Below, in pieces: positions 63,818 to 64,000 of a stretch of 64,000 nucleotides of DNA. Positions within the stretch are counted from its first letter, which is position 1, and each line of letters begins with the position of its first letter. A program made the position numbers and the translations under genes. The notes below the pieces were generated by a model. It worked only from the letters and a program-made list of their open reading frames with translations, had not been told where the DNA came from and ran no database searches. Source of the DNA: an uncultured Phocaeicola sp. (GTDB lineage Bacteria > Bacteroidota > Bacteroidia > Bacteroidales > Bacteroidaceae); contig CALUET010000022.1 of NCBI GenBank assembly GCA_944319745.1, positions 1 through 64,000 of the forward strand. The letters run 5' to 3'.

Positions 63818-64000
63818 CTATTCTTTTATATTAATCAGAGCATTGGCAAGAATCGCGGTCAAACCTCCGGTCGTTATACCCGAAGAAAAAATATTTCGAA
63901 GCACTTCCGGCAGTTGAGAAAGGACTTCGGGTACCAACTCCACGCTCAGTCCCAACGAAAAACTTACCGCCATGACCAATGTAGCTTTCCGATCAATCTG
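63818..64000 (-). CDS. NCS2-family nucleobase permease, 3' end only
   Basis: The last 60 codons of a minus-strand gene are present; its start is beyond the window edge. The translated end contains SLGLSVELVPEVLSQLPEVL and SSGITTGGLTAILANALI, the conserved C-terminal region of uracil/xanthine permeases (UraA/UacT type), which import a nucleobase with a cation. Which base is carried cannot be told from this part. Confidence 0.8.
   Translation of the reverse strand, partial: QIDRKATLVMAVSFSLGLSVELVPEVLSQLPEVLRNIFSSGITTGGLTAILANALINIKE

Noticed and set aside
1-64000. Mobile elements, CRISPR arrays, phage or secretion-system genes
   Set aside because: No transposase, integrase, spaced direct repeats or related genes were found; the window looks like stable core chromosome with two carbohydrate loci.

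Overview
The window reads as chromosome of a Bacteroidales bacterium, probably a gut Bacteroidaceae-like organism. Grounds: promoters of the Bacteroidetes type (TTTG, 19-21 bp, TAnnTTTG) before several genes; TonB-dependent receptors with N-terminal carboxypeptidase-like domains; many lipoproteins; an rplM-rpsI-rpsB-tsf cluster; meso-diaminopimelate dehydrogenase; menA; a MurA with Asp in place of the catalytic Cys; and many secreted glycoside hydrolases. I see no rRNA, CRISPR array, insertion sequence or phage gene. Species cannot be given from this alone.

Layout. 0.2-11.1 kb: an MFS transporter, a DUF3332 lipoprotein, an outer-membrane barrel protein, threonine aldolase, class II fructose-bisphosphate aldolase, and a TonB receptor paired with a secreted metallophosphoesterase. 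11.4-20.4 kb: a long leftward run (tsaB, DUF4290, murA, rimM, an M23-like protein, dxr, rseP, a DPP-IV-like peptidase) joining tRNA modification, cell-wall, ribosome-maturation, isoprenoid and envelope-stress functions. 20.5-28.4 kb: yicC-gmk-small membrane protein-nadD, menA, rex-FAH-ispF, SUI1, divergent tRNA-Phe and tRNA-Pro, ddh. 28.6-36.1 kb: ruvA, a DUF1080-PHP fusion lipoprotein, cca and the ribosomal cluster.

36.4-44.5 kb is an alpha-mannan locus without SusC/SusD: GH76, an unassigned 721-residue lipoprotein with features of a glycoside hydrolase, and two GH92 enzymes. One GH92 keeps the catalytic Glu. The other has Gln there, a change known from a mannosyl-phosphate-cleaving GH92. 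The inferred scheme is that GH76 cuts an alpha-1,6-mannan backbone, GH92 trims side chains, the Gln-type GH92 removes mannosyl-phosphate caps, and the 721-residue protein handles an unknown linkage.

44.8-55.3 kb is a complete L-rhamnose unit: rhaB-rhaA-rhaT-rhaD followed by two alpha-L-rhamnosidases (GH78, GH106), with stop/start overlaps at three junctions and a divergent AraC-type regulator. The same transcript would make the enzymes that release rhamnose outside the cytoplasm and those that import and degrade it.

55.4-64 kb: asnS, an RluB-like pseudouridine synthase with a 190-residue Arg/Gly/Asn/Tyr-rich N-terminus, purB, a nitroreductase with a lipoprotein signal, a DUF4250 mini-protein, a DUF1080 lipoprotein, a GH3 enzyme, and the 3' end of an NCS2 nucleobase permease cut by the window edge.
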